From Moringa oleifera (Eukaryota; Streptophyta; Magnoliopsida; Brassicales; Moringaceae), in the NCBI GenBank assembly GCA_021397835.1, contig JAJFZO010000230.1, forward strand, positions 5,326,001-5,390,000: a stretch of DNA of 64,000 nucleotides. The letters run 5' to 3'. Below, piece by piece: positions 1 to 10,774 of this stretch (positions are counted from its first letter, which is position 1; the number at the start of each line of letters is the position of its first letter). Below the pieces are notes generated by a model. The model saw only the letters and a program-made list of their open reading frames with translations. It was not told the DNA's origin and made no database searches. The translations under genes were made by a program, and so were the position numbers.

Positions 1-185
1 GTTGCTCAAAACTTTTCCTTTAATGGTTGAACCTGCTGTTTTTAATGATCCTAGATGACACTCTTTTACCATTGTTTTACATTTAACAGAAGCAAATGAA
101 ATGTATAAATCTTTTTTTTCTTTTCTCTTTGAGCTGCCTTTCTCACTGTATATGTTCCTGAAAATGTCTTGGGGGTGAATTTCAG

Positions 186-395
186 ATTGATCCTGACGAA
201 GAGAGAAAAATCCTGGCAAAAGAGAAGAAGGCATCTATCGAGTATTTTAACAGTACTCTTAAGCGTCATACCCTTGTCCTAAAGAAAAGGGATTTGATGC
301 GGAAGAAAGCAGAGGAGGAAAAGAAAAAGGTCATCAGTCAGCTTCTAGCTGCAGAAGGCCTCGAACTTGACACAGATGAGGAGGAAGCCAAGTAG
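186..395 (+). CDS. 3'-terminal exon of an unrecognised Lys/Glu-rich protein (partial)
   Basis: A splice acceptor (gaatttcag) ends at 185. It is followed by a 70-codon open frame that closes with TAG at 393-395. The 69 visible residues begin IDPDEERKILAKEKK and end LELDTDEEEAK; they are highly charged and alpha-helical in character, with a KKAEEEKKK run and an acidic tail, as in many nuclear or nucleolar proteins. The rest of the gene lies left of the window, and 1-185 looks like intron. I do not recognise the family and assign no function. The frame and the acceptor agree, so a real terminal exon is likely. Confidence 0.7.
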   Translation: MDPDEERKILAKEKKASIEYFNSTLKRHTLVLKKRDLMRKKAEEEKKKVISQLLAAEGLELDTDEEEAK

Positions 396-1732
396 GAGAT
401 GCTGCTCTGTTCCTTGTTCTGCCCCGAGAATGGTATGATAGATTCAGAATGTCTCCTAAGAGACATTCCATACATATCATGATGGAAAAAAACCTGTATA
501 TATGATTATTTATGGATCACAAAATGAATGAAAAATGGCCATTTGTCTACTCTCTCTCTGTGGGTCTCTTTTTTCTCTGTGGTGTTCCAGGCTTGTGGGA
601 TACTGTAGTAGGGGGTTGGGTTGGATATTTTATGGATACAGAGCCTTAAATCCCTTAAACTATTTATTTGGGAGCTTTGAGACAGCTGAGTGCGTACCAA
701 TGTCTCATCAAGTACATACTTGCATTTGATCTTTGCAAAGCAGGCAGGTCCAGACTTACTTTGCTCTTGGCAGACTCTGATAGAGCCTGAGTTACGAGTG
801 CTCAAATACTAGAAGATGGAGCAAACTATGAACTAAGTTGACAACAAAGGCCTTCACCTCCTGGTCCAAACACTGTTTCTAACAATACAAGGGAGTCAGT
901 AAGAGAACATGCTTTCATTTCCACTTGGTAATACATGTTCCCAAATGAAACAAAAAAAAATGAGTGATTAATGTTGGGAAGTACAAACACACGATCCACA
1001 GGCACCTTCCAAAACTAGCCAGTAACTCGATGGTCACAAAAACTAGTTAAGTGCAACTATTACGTGGAGACTCGAGGGAGCAGAAAGGTAGCCATGGTAA
1101 ACTGGTTAGTACCAGTGGAACCCCAAAAAAAAAAAAAACGCCTGCTCTGACATGCAGAAATAGTATACCTTTGTCCAGGATAAAGAAAAAAGGAAAAAAA
1201 TATGAGGAAGACATACTGTGGTAGTGGGAAAAAAAATGATTTATTATAAATACTATTTGCATACCTGCAAAAGCAAGGATTCAGAAAGCAAAGATCATAA
1301 ATGAACATTACCATCTTACCTTTTTATTTTCTTACAAAAGATCAAAAGGAAAATGTTTATTACAATGTTTTGCACAAGTTTTCCCAGAATACCAGTGCCA
1401 AAAGTTGAAAGGAAAAGAAACCAGTATTTCCAAAGCAAACTTCATTCTCCTATGTTTCTTCCAAACAATAAAATGATAATAGTATTCTCTTATTTTGCTA
1501 GATTCTGCTGACCAACACAATACCTTGAATTGCTTTAAAAAGGAAAAATATGCATAATTTGAAGAAATTTACATGTTAAGTGTTAAATAACCAATCTTTA
1601 TTACAGATATCAGCAAAGAAAAAGAAAGGCGGGGAGATAATGTCCTCAAATTATCAAAATGGAACCTCAAAATAGAACTCTTACTTGAAAGCTGCCATAT
1701 ATATTTCCTGTCTCATGTTGTTTTCTAAAAGC
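396..1732. other. Tail-to-tail intergenic region, no gene seen
   Basis: This stretch lies between the end of the first gene (+) and the stop of the phosphopantothenate-cysteine ligase gene (-), so it should hold both 3' UTRs. Open frames here are short and overlap on both strands without homology. It contains A-runs near 950 and 1125, and nothing else was recognised. Confidence 0.6.
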
Positions 1733-4700
1733 TCATGTATGGGAATCTTTAATGTAAGCTGAATGTCTGTCCACAAGGAGTTCAATCAGGGGATTTTCCA
1801 CATCAGAACCAGCCTGAGTCTTGTCGCGGTGGACTAAGATCTTCCCAGTGTCCGTGACAACTATAACCTCCTCTTTACGAGTCGAGAGCTCATTTGCTAC
1901 AACAACATGCATTTTATACTTCTTAAGAGCCATATCAGCTTTCTCTAGAAGAATCTTTGCATCTGTCTCAAGCTGTTGATCAGCAAGGAAAATCAGAAGT
2001 GATAGCATGTACTTGCCAAGCGATCAACACAAGCAACTAACTCATGATGTTATCTCGATGTAAAGAAATAATATGTCAAAAGCAAAAGGCATGCAAGGGT
2101 ACTCGGTTTTCTCTTAGACATGGACCTTAACAAGGGACCATTTAATCTAATTTGTTTCCAGCAAGCCTTGCCAACAGTAAAGTTTATCAGAGAGCATGAA
2201 TATGAGAACTTTGAGTAAGGCTTTTATTCTCCAAACATCTCGCAATGTTTATTCCTCAACGCCATGCAATGTGTTAGCAAAAAAGATGTCTTATCTGCTG
2301 CATATCCAAAGAAGATTTATTTTTCTACTTTATCAAGTAGTTTAAATTTTAGATGAGGATAATCTTTAGTTTAGATATCTAGGTAAGTACAATTTTAGAT
2401 CTTGGTTATTTATTTTCTCCTATAAATAAGACCTCCATCAATATAGCAAAACAAGTCTTTGCAAGCTATTCAAAGCAATTTCAAGTTTCAAGCGCTATAT
2501 CTCTTATTCTTCCTCTCCTCTCAAAAACCAAACAAATCCACATCCTAAAAAAACCAACACAATGACTTATAGAAAAATCCTTGCAAACATGCAAGTGTGT
2601 TGCAGTACATACTAGTACATCTTCACACAAAGTTTTTCATTAAATAAACTTTCCAACAGTAATGTCAGAACTATCAGACTCTAGAGAACAATATGAAGGA
2701 ATTTCAGTATTACGTTTAACCTTGAATGATATGCAGAAGGCAATGGGAGCCCATTCTTTTCTGAGAACCGAAAGCATCTTCGGGACTTGCACAAGTCGCA
2801 TGTCCAAAGGGCCAGATCTTGACTGAATCTTGTGCTCTGCCTGTGAAATCAGTCATACCAAGCATAATGAGATAGACAGAAAATGATCTCAACTTCTGGA
2901 TGAATTATTTATCCAAAGCCTTGCAAATTTTAGCTATGTAATTTAATTTAACAAAAAGGTCGTATGTTTAATTTCTTCTATTTCTTAAAAAGGAAACCTC
3001 TCCAAAGGATATGGCACAGGCTTCTTTGTGTTATTTTAATTTCCACTCAGAACACATTTTGTAGCTTGAGAAAATAACATGATGTTTCTATTTAGACCCC
3101 TTAGCTGTCATGCTTTTGTAGCTATTGTAATTCAGCGATTCTAATACAAGAAGGAATAGTTGATTGCCTGCATTTGAAAACCGTCGAATATTCATTTGAT
3201 ATTTACCATTTGATAAGCAAGAGCCTGCTTATTTACCATCTTCTGCTTTTGTGCTGGAACCTGTTTTTCCCACTTACTTTTACAAACCATAACTACTTGA
3301 CACATGATCTTTTTGCCCTTTTAGGATTGGAACTCCCACATTATTGATTTCCTACAATAGTTACTGAAAATGGTGTAGGGCCTTAATGACATCAAAGATA
3401 CATAGAGCACAATAAGTAAAGAGTACATGGCTGAACTATTTTAGACAGTATGCAGAACTTCGTGAGCAATAACACAAGAGCAATGAGAATATGAATGTAG
3501 TCTAAACATAGTGAAAATTGAAGCATTACCATGCTTTTCCAGGGCACGTAAAAGTCAGAAACTGCAGCAGCAAGATAAAACATTGCACATGGCCCAAGAC
3601 TCCTCAATGATATTGCGATTATATGTAATATCTGCATGTGATACAAGATCAGCCAATGAGGACCAGCTCTTGGAAACACTAGATGCTTCAGGAATATGAT
3701 TAAACCAAAGGAGAAGTAAAATCATCTGAGGGCAGTTTGGACAATAATGACCCACTTTAATTCTCATCAAATTCAATGCTGATATTGCCAAACTGTTGAA
3801 GACTTTCTACTTACTTGCCAGACAATTAGACCATCCTAATATTTTCATCAAACCAATATCTGAACCCTTAGAATTGGGTACTTGACATGGACTAATTAAT
3901 TTTCACAGCACAATAAAAGGTGACTCTGGGTTGTACAGCAGCAGAAGTACTCATTCAAGAGCTATCTCATCCACGAATACTATATGTAAGTATCAAGGCA
4001 GAAAATAGTTCATCTCCATTATGGAAAGATGAATATAAACCACGGAATGAGACTAAAAATAAGGAAGAAAAAAAAAAGAAAAGAGAAGTAGAGAGAATGC
4101 CATTTCAGGAACTTGAGCATCAAGCAACCTTTAGAAATCATTGTTTGAAGCCAACCTGGAGATACTCAAATATGGTTGTAAAAGGAAGTTTTAAGAGGAG
4201 ACCTCCTGCCACTGCCTGCAAGAAAATGAACCTAAAAGTGGCTCATTACTCCACTGACATAAAGTTCTAATATTATATTAAGAATCATGAGAATGAAAGC
4301 TACACTAGAGGCTAGAAGACAAGAACCAAAATGAAAATAACAGAAAACTGTTGGTCCATACAGCACGATGATCCCTAACAGCCCTCTTGACTGCTTCAGA
4401 ATGTGATTCCCGCACTGAAATAATTGACATACTCCAGTCACCGTGGGAACCATAAAATACTCTCAGAATTAATTTGAAATAAAAATTGACAAGATAGTGT
4501 TATAACAGAGTGAAAAAGAAAGAAACAACCCCGTCCCTCCATATGCCGTAAACTAAAGATATAATTCCTCTGGGATTGTAGCTAAAAGCTTCAAAACTTC
4601 AACCGCCATAACAAAAAATATCTCACAAATAATTAGAACAACATGTTAAAAGGTGATTAAAGCAGGTAACTCAAACTTGTTGTAGAACAAGAACAAATAT

Positions 4701-5448
4701 GCAGCATAAGTCATCAAAACCAAATCAAGGTTTTCATTGCACTAACAGAAACTACAAACCTTGAATGTCTGACTCATCAGTGAACTCAAAGCATTCAAGC
4801 AATGGGTCTTCAGGAAGTGATCGACAATATGGCTGGCAGGTCCCCCTGAAAGATCAAAAAGTACACATTGTCCTCAATGTAGCAGTACTTAATTGAAGTG
4901 AATAACCAAAAGTAAGCTCGGGAGAAGAACAAAAGCTCACCTTCGAAATAAAAATATTACTGCATATCCAGCCTTCACAAAATACCTTCAATACAATTAC
5001 CAATAATTATCTCATTTCTAAAAAATATCAAACAAAAATCTTTCAGAAATGTTAATTTTCTGGTGTAGATAAAGTGCCAAGTAAGATACTCAGTGGATGC
5101 AGCTCCTCTATGTCCTGAGCTAAAATTGTCGATGTAACGAACACACCGCTTCTCCAAAGGAACAGTAGTACCACCAGATGTCACACATACAACCCTCCTT
5201 GCTCCTCCATCTCCTGCAATTAAACCTCCTTCAGTACAGCATACATAAACATATACATACACGTACGCAAACATAATGTATTAGGTGTATTTGATCTTGC
5301 CTGATGGTGAAGAATTCAGTTCAATGAACCGCTTCAATTTCTCACTGACACAAGCACCGTCTTTCAGAGGAGGAGCTGAATCAAAGAACGATCTGATTTC
5401 TTCATCGCGTGTCTCGTATGGATTCTCTACGACATTCGTCGAATCCAT
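1733..5448 (-). CDS. COAB: Phosphopantothenate-cysteine ligase (CoA biosynthesis)
   Basis: This enzyme joins cysteine to 4'-phosphopantothenate in coenzyme A synthesis. Nine exons read, in coding order: 5448-5301, 5213-5090, 4985-4941, 4845-4760, 4414-4362, 4215-4156, 3631-3530, 2840-2721, 1972-1733. Joined they give 978 nt, 325 residues, close to the Arabidopsis protein (about 317). Family motifs in order: [11 protein letters not shown] (60-70), [15 protein letters not shown] (75-89), [13 protein letters not shown] (190-202), ISFKLETD (243-250) and [14 protein letters not shown] (269-282). The NFSSG segment belongs to the substrate and nucleotide site. The start was chosen because exon 1 encodes the expected acidic N-terminus ([14 protein letters not shown]). 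All phases match. Intron 1 has a GC donor (see findings); the others are GT-AG. The gene lies head-to-head with the rhomboid gene, across the tRNA-Trp cluster. Confidence 0.96.
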
Positions 5449-7344
5449 TTTTGTTGGCTATACGAATTAAAAACACATCACAATGTGAATTGAACAACAA
5501 CAATCCAGATCAGATTTAGCATCACGCGAAAACCTAACTCTAGAAGAACTGTAACCAATCTATAGATTCTTTGTACACATAAGCCTAGAAAATCAGAGTT
5601 GAGAAAAAGCACCGAGTCGACCGGGAGAAACAAGCAACGAGCGAGTTTCAGCGAAGGCCGCGAGTGGATTCGGTGTTGAAGACTTGAGATTTGAGGGAGC
5701 GATCAAGCCTGGATGAAAGAATGAGCGATGCTTCGGCTCGACAGAGAATGGAGTTTGAAGGTGATGAAAAGCAGGATTCTGTTTGGTTTAAAATTAGTAC
5801 GCACAGATAAAAAGCGTTTGAGGAGTTTTAATAGCCGCCAAATTCAGCCAATGAGGTCGGTGAAGATCATGGCTACTTAAGTCTCATCACACGTGGTTGC
5901 CCCTTTTTTTTCAACTTTGTGACAATAAAAACTAAAATATACATATATAACAAAAAAACATATTTCTGTTATTTATATTTTTTAAAAAATTAATTGGCAC
6001 ATTAAACATCAGTAAACTAACTAAAATTATGAAATTTTTTTAAAATATTAATTTGAATGATTGTGATGCATTATAATATTTTACAACATCAATATTTTAA
6101 TTATTTATTAATAAATTTTAAAATATAATATTATGAAAATAAAACAACAATGGTGGAGCAAAATTATCATAAAGTAGCATTGAATGAAAAAGAAAGGAGC
6201 GACAATGTGTGGATACTGGTGGAAATCAGTAATAGCGGCATTAATGTTGCCTAGATTGGTAGTCTAAATAGATGAGGTTAAAGAAATTATGAGACAGTTA
6301 ATTTAATAGAATTAGTAATTAACTTATTTATTCATTTATTTATATATGATACTATTATAGTAACTTATAAATATATTTTTATATCTTATATTAAAAAATT
6401 TAACACGAATTTGTATTAATATAAAATTTATATTTTATTTTAAATAAGTTTTAATATGTAAAAATTGAGTAAAATAAAAATATATAATTCACTTTAATTA
6501 TTTTTTATTTTCCTTACTCCCATAATAAATTCCAAAATTATTTTAATCAACATGAATGTACACACAACTTACTTGAAAGTGGTGAGTGTAAATGCAACAA
6601 ACTAATTGACCAAAAATATTAATTATGTATTAGTTGTCAGCTCCATTTTGAAGGGATAAAAATATTTTGTTAATCCAAATTAGTGTTGAGCTTTTAATGA
6701 AAAATAAAAAATATTTTGATAATTTAATATATTAATTAAAAATAAAAAATTTAGTTGTTAATTTATTAAATGATTACGTATTATTATTTTATTAAAAATT
6801 TATCACAACTCAAATTGATATATATATATATGGCATTATGTTGAACCATAAATAGTGCTTCATTGTGTAAAAAAGATTGCACTTGTTTCAGGGATATTCA
6901 AAAGGGACAACGTGAGACATTGGATTTATTTTTTAAAAAAATATATTAATTAATTTATATTATAAATACTAATCCCATTAATGCTTATATGTATATACAT
7001 ATTTTATTAAAAATACTATTTTTTGTAAATTATATAAAAATTTATAATTAAAAGAGGACTAAAAAACAATTCCAAATTTTTTTAAATAATGTCCAGATCA
7101 ATCTTTACTCTGTTAATTCGATTTCAGTGAGTTAGTGGCACAGATTTTAAGACAGCTATAAAACTTAGAAATTTTATAGGATAAAATAAACAGTATATAT
7201 ATTATTAACAGTTTTGCTCCTAAAGAAAACAGAAAAGAACAAAAAACGAAATGTCCTTTCTACCCTTTTTATAACTACAAAGGATAGCAATAATTTTGAG
7301 TGAGCCGGTGGGGTCCATGAGAAAAAAAAATAAAAAAAGGGGTT
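5449..7344. other. Upstream region of the ligase gene, then AT-rich spacer
   Basis: Roughly 5450-5930 is of ordinary base composition and should hold the 5' UTR and promoter of the minus-strand ligase gene. From 5930 to 7240 the sequence is very AT-rich, with short poly-A and poly-T runs and a short (TA)n at about 6820-6832. No gene was recognised. Confidence 0.6.
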
Positions 7345-7416
7345 TGAACCCGACGTGAATCGAACACGCAACCTTCTGATCTGGAGTCAGACGCGCTACC
7401 ATTGCGCCACGGATCC
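7345..7416 (-). tRNA. tRNA-Trp (CCA), copy 1 of a tandem array
   Basis: The reverse complement folds as a 72-nt cloverleaf: acceptor arms GGATCCG and CGGGTTC, anticodon loop CTCCAGA (anticodon CCA), T arm GCGTG-TTCGATT-CACGT and discriminator A. Internal A and B boxes are intact. The strand downstream of the tRNA (left on +) carries long T runs that would stop RNA polymerase III. It is the first of three copies in a 150-155 bp tandem repeat. Confidence 0.97.
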
Positions 7417-7421
7417 ACTTG

Positions 7422-7649
7422 TTGTAGATTTTGGCCAAAATTTTATTTATCTCTATTAAATTCCAGAAACATCCAAAAAAGGGTAAAGGGGAATTGAACC
7501 CGACGTGAATCGAACAAGCAACCTTCTGATCTGGAGTCAGACGCGCTACCGTTGCGCCACGGATCCATTCGTTGTAGATTTTTTGTCGAAATTTTATTTA
7601 TATCTATTAAATTCCAGAGATAAACATCCGAAAAAGGGTAAAGGGGAAT
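7422..7649. repeat. Tandemly duplicated flanks of the tRNA-Trp units
   Basis: The spacers 7417-7494 and 7567-7649 are diverged copies of each other. They share the order gttgtagatttt, attttattta, ctattaaattccaga, acatcc, gggtaaagggg. The start-to-start spacing of the tRNAs is 150 and then 155 bp, so the unit is one tRNA plus about 80 bp of flank. Confidence 0.9.
7495..7566 (-). tRNA. tRNA-Trp (CCA), copy 2, with a T-stem mismatch
   Basis: It is the same length and anticodon as its neighbours but has two substitutions. The T arm reads GCTTG instead of GCGTG, so T51 faces C63 and one of the five T-stem pairs is lost. A D-loop T is changed to C. The B box (GTTCGATTC) and the downstream T run are kept, so it may still be transcribed. 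It could be a decaying copy. Confidence 0.9.
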
Positions 7650-7721
7650 TGAACCCGACGTGAATCGAACACGCAACCTTCTGATCTGGAGTCAGACGCG
7701 CTACCATTGCGCCACGGATCC
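7650..7721 (-). tRNA. tRNA-Trp (CCA), copy 3
   Basis: This copy is identical to copy 1 over the 72 nt. The spacers to copy 2 and copy 1 are near-identical (gttgtagatttt, attttattta, tattaaattccaga, aaagggg blocks), showing that the whole 150-155 bp unit was duplicated. A five-T run follows the gene on its own strand. Confidence 0.97.
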
Positions 7722-7981
7722 ACCTGTGGAGAGTGGCGGACCAAAACTTATTTAATGAAATATGTTTAACATTTCCCGCCAACTTTGAGCCGTTTTTCCT
7801 CCTAGGTGAGAATGTATATCTCTTCATCTCCCTACGATAACAACCAGTGTAAAGGCGGCAAATATCAGTTTCAGACGTCTAGCCAGCTTGCAACTCTCTC
7901 TGTCTCTCTCTGCCTCTCTGCTAAAGCTTCCTTAGCCAAAAACTTACGATCTTTATTTTGCCCATTTTCTTGCACAACCCA
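7722..7981 (+). promoter_or_regulatory. Leader and promoter region of the rhomboid-like gene
   Basis: This 260-bp stretch holds the promoter and 5' leader of the plus-strand gene starting at 7982. A pyrimidine-rich CTCT tract runs from about 7891 to 7920, common in plant 5' leaders. No clear TATA box was seen. Confidence 0.45.
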
Positions 7982-10272
7982 ATGGCGGGCACCTTGAAAC
8001 CCCACAGCCAAGTAGATGTCAACCCCCATGGGCCCGTATTTCCCTTCGAATTCACTGAGAATCTCCGCCAAGATCCACAGAAGGTGCCCTTCTTCAATTC
8101 CCGCTCTCGACGGATCACGCGTGACACTTGGCTTGTCTCTCTCTTTGTGCTCCTCCAGATCGTCGTCTTCGCGGCGACGATGGTGGTCAATGACTGCTCG
8201 ACAAACTCTCACGGAGACTGCCTTGCAAAACCGCTAGGGAAGTTGTCGTTTCAACCGCTCTCTGAAAATCCCTTGCTAGGTCCTGCTGCTTCCACGTGAG
8301 TCTTTCTCCGCCTTTTTTTTTTTTTTGAATCAAGTTCGGGTTTTGTTTGGGGACTCCAATTTGGGGTTTCTTGCATGAATCTTGGTATGATTTGTTTGAT
8401 TCAGTGTAGCTTGCTGTTTCTGGTAGCTGTGCACTAATGGGAGATCCAAGTAATTGTACTATGGTTTCTGAGACTCGGTATGTGTTTGGTGTTAGGTACT
8501 TTTGAGTACCTTGACAATCTTTGTGTTTGGTTCCTCAGAGATAAGGAAGGAAAATGGTCCTTATGTTCTATTGTTAGGACCTTTGGTTCACAGCCTGATG
8601 CCGTTGTGGCTAGTCCTGTTACTTTTGTCACAAAATCCCCAAAATGGAAATAATGGTTCTGGCTACAGTTCATTGCACCATGTGTTCTGATTTTCATGTT
8701 TTCAGTTTTCCTCTGTGACATTGCTCTTCATCTTTGTGATTACCAAAAACTAGTCCTAGTTGTCCATCCTAGTTTACTGCTTAGAAATTTTAAGAAGAGG
8801 AAGAGAGAGTCCACATATACTTAAATATTTGATGCATTGTAGTTTTGGTATGCTATCTTGAATCTGAAACCAAGGACATAAATTATGTTCATCACTTAAG
8901 ATGGAAGGGCTTCTTATGTCTTCTGAGTGCAGTTCGGGTTTCAAATTCTAAGAAGAAAGTACAAAAAGCTTTGCTTGATCAAGTTCGTGAAGATAAAATG
9001 ATATATGTTGTGTTTGCTTGTAATGTTACAGGCTAGATGAAATGGGAGCTCTTGGGCAGACATTAATCATACGGTCTCACAACATCTGGCAACTTTTCAC
9101 ATGCCCTTGGTTGCATGCTGGACTGATTCACCTTATCATCAACCTCGGTAGTATTATCTTTGTTGGAATTTACTTGGAGAAAGAGTTTGGACCATGTAAT
9201 CAGGCTGCTACCTTTTAATCCTCTCAAAGGTCAAACTAGTTTTCAGCTAGGTCTTCAATGGTTTCTCCATTGTGAATTAACTCTTTTCTTTTCACTTCTG
9301 TTGGACAGTGAGGATTGGAATGATCTATATACTGTCTACTTTCATGGGTAGCTTGTTTGCTGCACTTTTTGTTCCAAATAGCCCTGGAGTTTGTTCCTCT
9401 GGTGCATTATTTGGACTACTAGGAGCTATGCTTTCTGGGCTTATACGGAACTGGGAATTTTACAGCAACAAGGTCCTTACCTTCTTTTTCTTATCCCCTC
9501 TCTTTCCTCTTGACTTGTTGACTTCTGTATTGATTGCTCTTTTGTTTAATTGCAGCTTGCAGCTCTTGTGTTAATTCTTTTCCTCTCCATCTTCAATTTC
9601 CTCCTTGGATTGCTACCTTACACAAACAATTTTTCAAACATTGGAGGTTTTATATCAGGAGTTCTTCTAGGTTTTGTGCTGCTATTCACTCCTCATCTGA
9701 GGCAGGTGGTTCAACATAAAGCAGGTTTCTTTGAATATGGCATCAAAATACCCATCAAACTGAAGGAGCAGCTGGATAGGCCTGTGCTAAGGGGCGTCTC
9801 TCTTCTTCTGTTTGGTATCATGTGAGTTTTCCTTCTCCTTCTCTTGCCACAAACTTAGCCACAAGACATGTCACAAGGAACTTCCTTTCATTTGCAGACT
9901 TGCTGGATGTCTTGTAGCAGTAATTCAGGGCATTAACATAAACAGGCACTGCAGATGGTGTCATTATATAGATTGCGTTCCTTCTAAAAGCTGGAGCTGC
10001 AATGACAAAGCAAGTTCTTGTGAGGTATTGATTCCACTTTTTGCTTCTTCGCAGGGCAAATAGTTCCGAATAGAAAATCCTTATTTTTGGCTGATTCAGT
10101 GTTCAATAATTGGTAGAGTCTGCTAATGCTGGTGATATGGTAATTGCAGACAATGGTGAGCAGCACACAGTTGACACTGACCTGCAAAGGTAATGGCAAC
10201 TTCAGGATTTTCCATTATACCAACATTTCAGAAGCAAGAATAAAGGACTTGTGTACTCTGATATGCTCATAA
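7982..10272 (+). CDS. KOM: Rhomboid-like membrane protein lacking the catalytic histidine
   Basis: Six exons read: 7982-8295, 9032-9195, 9309-9472, 9556-9821, 9898-10024, 10150-10272. They join in phase to 1158 nt, 385 residues. The protein has a cytosolic N-terminus, a first membrane segment (about 50-69), and the rhomboid core with [10 protein letters not shown] (133-142) and [11 protein letters not shown] (191-201). Two catalytic features are altered: the GxSG motif reads CSSG (188-191), and the histidine of the usual HIGGF motif is asparagine (N242, NFSNIGGF). The protease dyad is therefore incomplete and the protein is probably an inactive rhomboid. From memory, Arabidopsis KOMPEITO (RBL8) is an atypical rhomboid needed for callose and pollen wall formation and lies next to ARF17 and a BPS1-like gene. 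Both relatives occur in this window, so I infer orthology; the symbol is less sure than the family. The Cys-rich tail ends LCTLICS. Confidence 0.9.
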
Positions 10273-10701
10273 AGCTAGTGAATTTTGTGTCTTCCTATGG
10301 CTTGGGGAGAGTAAATAGACTTGAATCTCAGCATCGTAATGGTAACTATTCTATTCTGTTAGAATTACTTGAACATCAGTACCCGGCTGATGGCTGTTCC
10401 ATTGGAATCACTTGAACATCAATACCTGGTTGATGATGGCTGTTCCATTGGAATCACTTGAACATCAATACCTTGTTGATGATGGCTGTGTCACTGTTAT
10501 ATGAGCAATACCATTGCCACTTTTGCAATTTAACAATAGAGATTCTGTCTCACGCATTTACTGATGCGTAAATGTTCTGCAGTCCTACTGTTGCCTTCAC
10601 CATTTCTTATGGACATATGGGCTGCTCGCGAAGGTTACTATGTGAATCTGATCTTGCATTGCGTACCCAATAGTGGATTTGAAAAAGGAAGGACAACTAC
10701 A
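10273..10701 (+). other. 3' region of the rhomboid-like gene
   Basis: This region should hold the 3' UTR. It contains the three-copy minisatellite at 10362-10496 and no open frame of interest. Confidence 0.6.
10362..10496 (+). repeat. Minisatellite, three copies of a 43-46 bp unit
   Basis: Copies start at 10362, 10405 and 10451. Each carries acttgaacatcartac followed by a tgatg-rich block and ggctgt. Copy 1 lacks three bases (one gat) relative to copies 2 and 3. It lies just downstream of the rhomboid stop codon, probably in the 3' UTR. Confidence 0.9.
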
Positions 10702-10774
10702 GCGCCCGTGGCCTAATGGATAAGGCGTCTGACTTCTAATCAGACGATTGTGGGTTCGAGTCCCACCGGGCGTG
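10702..10774 (+). tRNA. tRNA-Arg (TCT)
   Basis: This is a 73-nt cloverleaf: acceptor arms GCGCCCG and CGGGCGT, anticodon stem TCTGA/TCAGA with loop CTTCTAA (anticodon TCT), T arm GTGGG-TTCGAGT-CCCAC and discriminator G. The internal A and B boxes are intact. A run of six T at about 10789 can end polymerase III transcription. No intron is present. Confidence 0.97.

Noticed and set aside
506..805. 99-codon minus-strand frame in the 3' region of the first gene
   Set aside because: No homology, overlapped by an opposite-strand frame, and located in the expected 3' UTR of the upstream gene.
3920..4270. 116-codon plus-strand frame
   Set aside because: It lies antisense to introns and a verified exon (4156-4215) of the ligase gene, and its Lys-rich text comes from low-complexity intron sequence.
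7174..7827. Minus-strand open frames of 65-77 codons, including WIRGAMVARLTPDQKVACSIHVG
   Set aside because: They are translations of the tRNA-Trp genes and their duplicated flanks.
10025..10063. Alternative end of the rhomboid-like protein by reading through intron 5 to TAG
   Set aside because: Splicing at 10024 to 10150 keeps phase and gives the longer Cys-containing tail seen in relatives; read-through gives an unrelated 13-residue tail.
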